NCBI GenBank assembly: GCA_030016455.1
Contig: JASEJH010000042.1
Span: forward strand, 1-9,027
DNA from: Thermoanaerobacteraceae bacterium
Lineage (GTDB): Bacteria; Bacillota; Desulfotomaculia; Desulfotomaculales; Ammonificaceae
DNA: 9,027 bases
Reading direction: 5' to 3'
In this document: positions 7,568 to 9,027 of the stretch, in pieces
Position numbering within the stretch: the first letter of the stretch is position 1
Layout: each line of letters begins with the position of its first letter
Program-made: the position numbers and the translations under genes
Notes under the pieces: generated by a model
Database searches by the model: none
Told to the model about the DNA's origin: nothing
Seen by the model: only the letters and a program-made list of their open reading frames with translations

Positions 7568-7603
7568 GAGCAACTCGTTGTCTCCGCCCAGGGATCCCTG
7601 CTC
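7568..7603 (+). other. Palindromic segment after thrS, possible weak terminator
   Basis: Just after the thrS stop, GAGCA (7568-7572) can pair with TGCTC (7599-7603), enclosing two small palindromes: CAACTCGTTG (7571-7580) and the perfect 12-base CAGGGATCCCTG (7589-7600). Six A and four T residues follow rather than a direct T-run. This is the only candidate thrS transcript end, and it is weak. Confidence 0.3.
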
Positions 7604-7657
7604 AAAAAATTTTCACCTTAAAATTTCTTGACAGGCGGGAAAACTTTGTGATAACAT
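7604..7657 (+). promoter_or_regulatory. Predicted rpoB promoter with UP-like element
   Basis: TTGACA (7628-7633) is a perfect -35 box. The best -10 is TAACAT (7652-7657) at an 18-base spacing, which keeps the key A and T positions; GATAAC (7650-7655) at 16 bases is the alternative. Directly upstream lies A/T-rich sequence, with AAATTTT (7607-7613) and its reverse complement AAAATTT (7620-7626). Its position, about -60 to -38 relative to the likely start near 7664, and its composition fit an UP element bound by the alpha subunit of RNA polymerase. This would make rpoB at least partly independent of thrS. Confidence 0.6.
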
Positions 7658-7707
7658 AGTTGGGCATTGTTTATAAATCCACTTTTTCGGTGAGGCCTGC
7701 TTATTGT

Positions 7708-7809
7708 ATGGGTATCTATTGTGAGGATGCCTTGCAACTGAAGATAAGTCAACAACAAGAGGATTTCTTCCGTTTCGCAACCGATATTCCACCCTCAGTG
7801 ATTCATTAA
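7708..7809 (+). CDS. Possible 33-residue leader ORF upstream of rpoB
   Basis: An ATG at 7708 opens 33 codons, starting MGIYCEDALQL and ending PPSVIH, with stop TAA at 7807-7809. A weak ribosome binding site, GGTGAGG (7689-7695), is 12 bases upstream. The stop codon is exactly the loop of the terminator-like hairpin that follows, so translation to the end would unfold that hairpin. I recognise no family, and the base composition is AT-rich like the rest of the gap. It may be chance. Confidence 0.25.
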   Translation: MGIYCEDALQLKISQQQEDFFRFATDIPPSVIH

Positions 7810-7829
7810 ATGAAAAGCGCTGTTTTTTT
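7796..7829 (+). terminator. Attenuator-like intrinsic terminator before rpoB
   Basis: CAGTG (7796-7800) pairs with CGCTG (7818-7822, one G-T wobble) and TTCAT (7802-7806) with ATGAA (7810-7814), with a TAA loop and a small A / AAG internal loop between the two helices. Seven T residues (7823-7829) follow at once, then GTCTTTT. The stem is modest and partly AT-rich, so it would probably be leaky. It lies between the predicted promoter and rpoB, as expected of an attenuator, not of an operon end. Confidence 0.5.
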
Positions 7830-7873
7830 GTCTTTTACCGGGTACGAAAACAAACCGTGCAGGAGGTTAAGAT

Positions 7874-9027
7874 ATGGCACTTCCCGCGATAACGCCGGGC
7901 TCTGGTGAACGAGTTAATTACGGTAAACTCAAAGAGGTACTGGAGATTCCAAACCTGATCGAGATCCAGCAGCAGTCTTACAATTGGTTCCTGCAAGAGG
8001 GTTTGAAGGAAGCGCTGCACGACATTTCACCGATCAAGGATTTTACCGGCAACCTCATCCTGGAGTTTCTCGACTACAGCATCGGTGAGCCCAAGTATTC
8101 GGTCCAGGAATGCAAAGACCGGGACGTAACTTATTGTGCACCCCTGCGGGTGAAGGTGCGGCTGATCAACAAGGAGACGGGGGAGATCAAGGAGCAGGAA
8201 GTCTTCATGGGCGACCTCCCGTTGATGACGGAGAAGGGTACCTTCATCATCAACGGTGCCGAACGCGTTGTCGTCAGCCAGCTTGTTCGTTCCCCGGGGG
8301 TTTATTTCGGCGAGCAGTTGGACCCCAGCGGGAAAAGGCTCTACACGGCGACCGTCATTCCGAACCGGGGCGCGTGGCTGGAATTCGAGACGGACATCAA
8401 CGATGTGATCTGGGTTCGCGTGGACCGCACCCGGAAGGTGCCCGCTACGGCCTTGATCCGGGCGCTGGGTTACGCGACGGACGCCCGGATTCTGAAGCTT
8501 TTTGACAACGACAAGGCCATCCAGGAAACGTTGAGCAAGGACACGGCCACTACGGAGGAAGAGGCGCTGGTCGAAATTTACAAGCGCTTGCGCCCCGGTG
8601 AGCCACCGACGGTGGAAAGCGCGAGGGGGCTCCTGTCAAGTCTCTTCTTTGACCCGAAGCGTTACGACCTGGGCGACGTGGGGCGCTACAAGCTTCAAAA
8701 GAAACTTGGGCACGGCGTGCTCTACAGGTACCGGAGCAAGAGCCCGAAGGAAATGGATCCTTATTTAAAGCAGATGGTACCCAAGGACCGTGAATTTATC
8801 CGGGAACTGACCCCTGACGACATTGTGGCCACGGTGCGCTACCTGCTCAAAGTAATGAAGGGGGAAGGCCAGCTTGATGACATTGACCACCTGGGCAACC
8901 GGCGCTTGCGCTCGGTCGGCGAGCTTTTGCAGAACCAGTTCCGGATCGGTCTGGCCAGGATGGAGCGGGTGGTCCGGGAGCGGATGACCATCCAGGACGT
9001 CGAAGTGATCACGCCCCAGGTCCTGAT
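7874..9027 (+). CDS. rpoB: RNA polymerase beta subunit (3' partial)
   Basis: RpoB is the beta subunit of RNA polymerase, forming much of the catalytic channel and the rifampicin pocket. The frame runs from ATG 7874 to the window end without a stop: 384 complete codons, about a third of the protein. AGGAGG at 7861-7866, seven bases upstream, sets the start. The product begins [22 protein letters not shown] and continues with the Firmicute-type [24 protein letters not shown]. The early beta protrusion motif [24 protein letters not shown] lies at about 8238-8309, and the beta lobe follows. The visible end, near [22 protein letters not shown] (about 8889-8954), comes just before the rifampicin-resistance region, which is outside the window. 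No anomaly was seen. Unusually, the upstream neighbour is thrS instead of rplL. Confidence 0.98.
   Translation, partial: MALPAITPGSGERVNYGKLKEVLEIPNLIEIQQQSYNWFLQEGLKEALHDISPIKDFTGNLILEFLDYSIGEPKYSVQECKDRDVTYCAPLRVKVRLINKETGEIKEQEVFMGDLPLMTEKGTFIINGAERVVVSQLVRSPGVYFGEQLDPSGKRLYTATVIPNRGAWLEFETDINDVIWVRVDRTRKVPATALIRALGYATDARILKLFDNDKAIQETLSKDTATTEEEALVEIYKRLRPGEPPTVESARGLLSSLFFDPKRYDLGDVGRYKLQKKLGHGVLYRYRSKSPKEMDPYLKQMVPKDREFIRELTPDDIVATVRYLLKVMKGEGQLDDIDHLGNRRLRSVGELLQNQFRIGLARMERVVRERMTIQDVEVITPQVL

Noticed and set aside
1..9027. tRNA or rRNA genes, insertion sequences, phage or defence genes
   Set aside because: I saw no cloverleaf-like sequence with a GTTCGA-type T-loop in the gaps, no transposase or integrase frame, and no defence-type domain; the coding space is accounted for by conserved genes.

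Overview
The window comes from a GC-rich Gram-positive bacterium, most likely a Clostridia-type Firmicute (the thermophilic Peptococcaceae/Thermoanaerobacterales group would fit). The basis is a threonine T-box leader in front of thrS, strong AGGAGG-type ribosome binding sites, a sigma-A-like promoter with an A/T-rich upstream element, and GC-rich codon use. The lineage is an inference; no marker here gives a genus. All genes are on the + strand.

Region 1 (1-4468) is a tightly packed hypF-hypC-hypD-hypE operon for maturation of [NiFe]-hydrogenase. HypF (5' end outside the window) and HypE build the cyanide ligand from carbamoyl phosphate on HypE's C-terminal cysteine. The HypC-HypD complex assembles the Fe(CN)2CO unit and passes it to the hydrogenase large subunit. 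hypF/hypC and hypC/hypD overlap, and the hypE ribosome binding site covers the hypD stop. No hydrogenase structural gene is in view.

Region 2 (4469-4614) is a small AT-richer gap. It holds an imperfect foldback element with a perfect 10-bp hairpin at its centre and degenerate heptamer repeats on both arms, and looks like a small dispersed repeat. Region 3 (4615-5235) is a short DUF445-family membrane protein gene of unknown function.

Region 4 (5212-7565) is the threonyl-tRNA synthetase unit. A promoter overlaps the end of the DUF445 gene. It is followed by a complete T-box riboswitch (Stem I with an ACC threonine specifier, Stem II, Stem III, T-box sequence, terminator/antiterminator) and then thrS, which has all expected domains. 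Uncharged tRNA-Thr should turn thrS on.

Region 5 (7566-9027) has a ~308-base gap and then the first 384 codons of rpoB. The gap carries a promoter with an UP-like element, a possible 33-codon reading frame, and a hairpin followed by seven T residues, which together look like an attenuated leader. The placement of thrS directly before rpoB, where rplL would normally be, is unusual.

Most of the window is conserved housekeeping and maturation genes. The parts that deserve a second look are the foldback element, the rpoB leader with its sORF/terminator overlap, and the thrS-rpoB junction.
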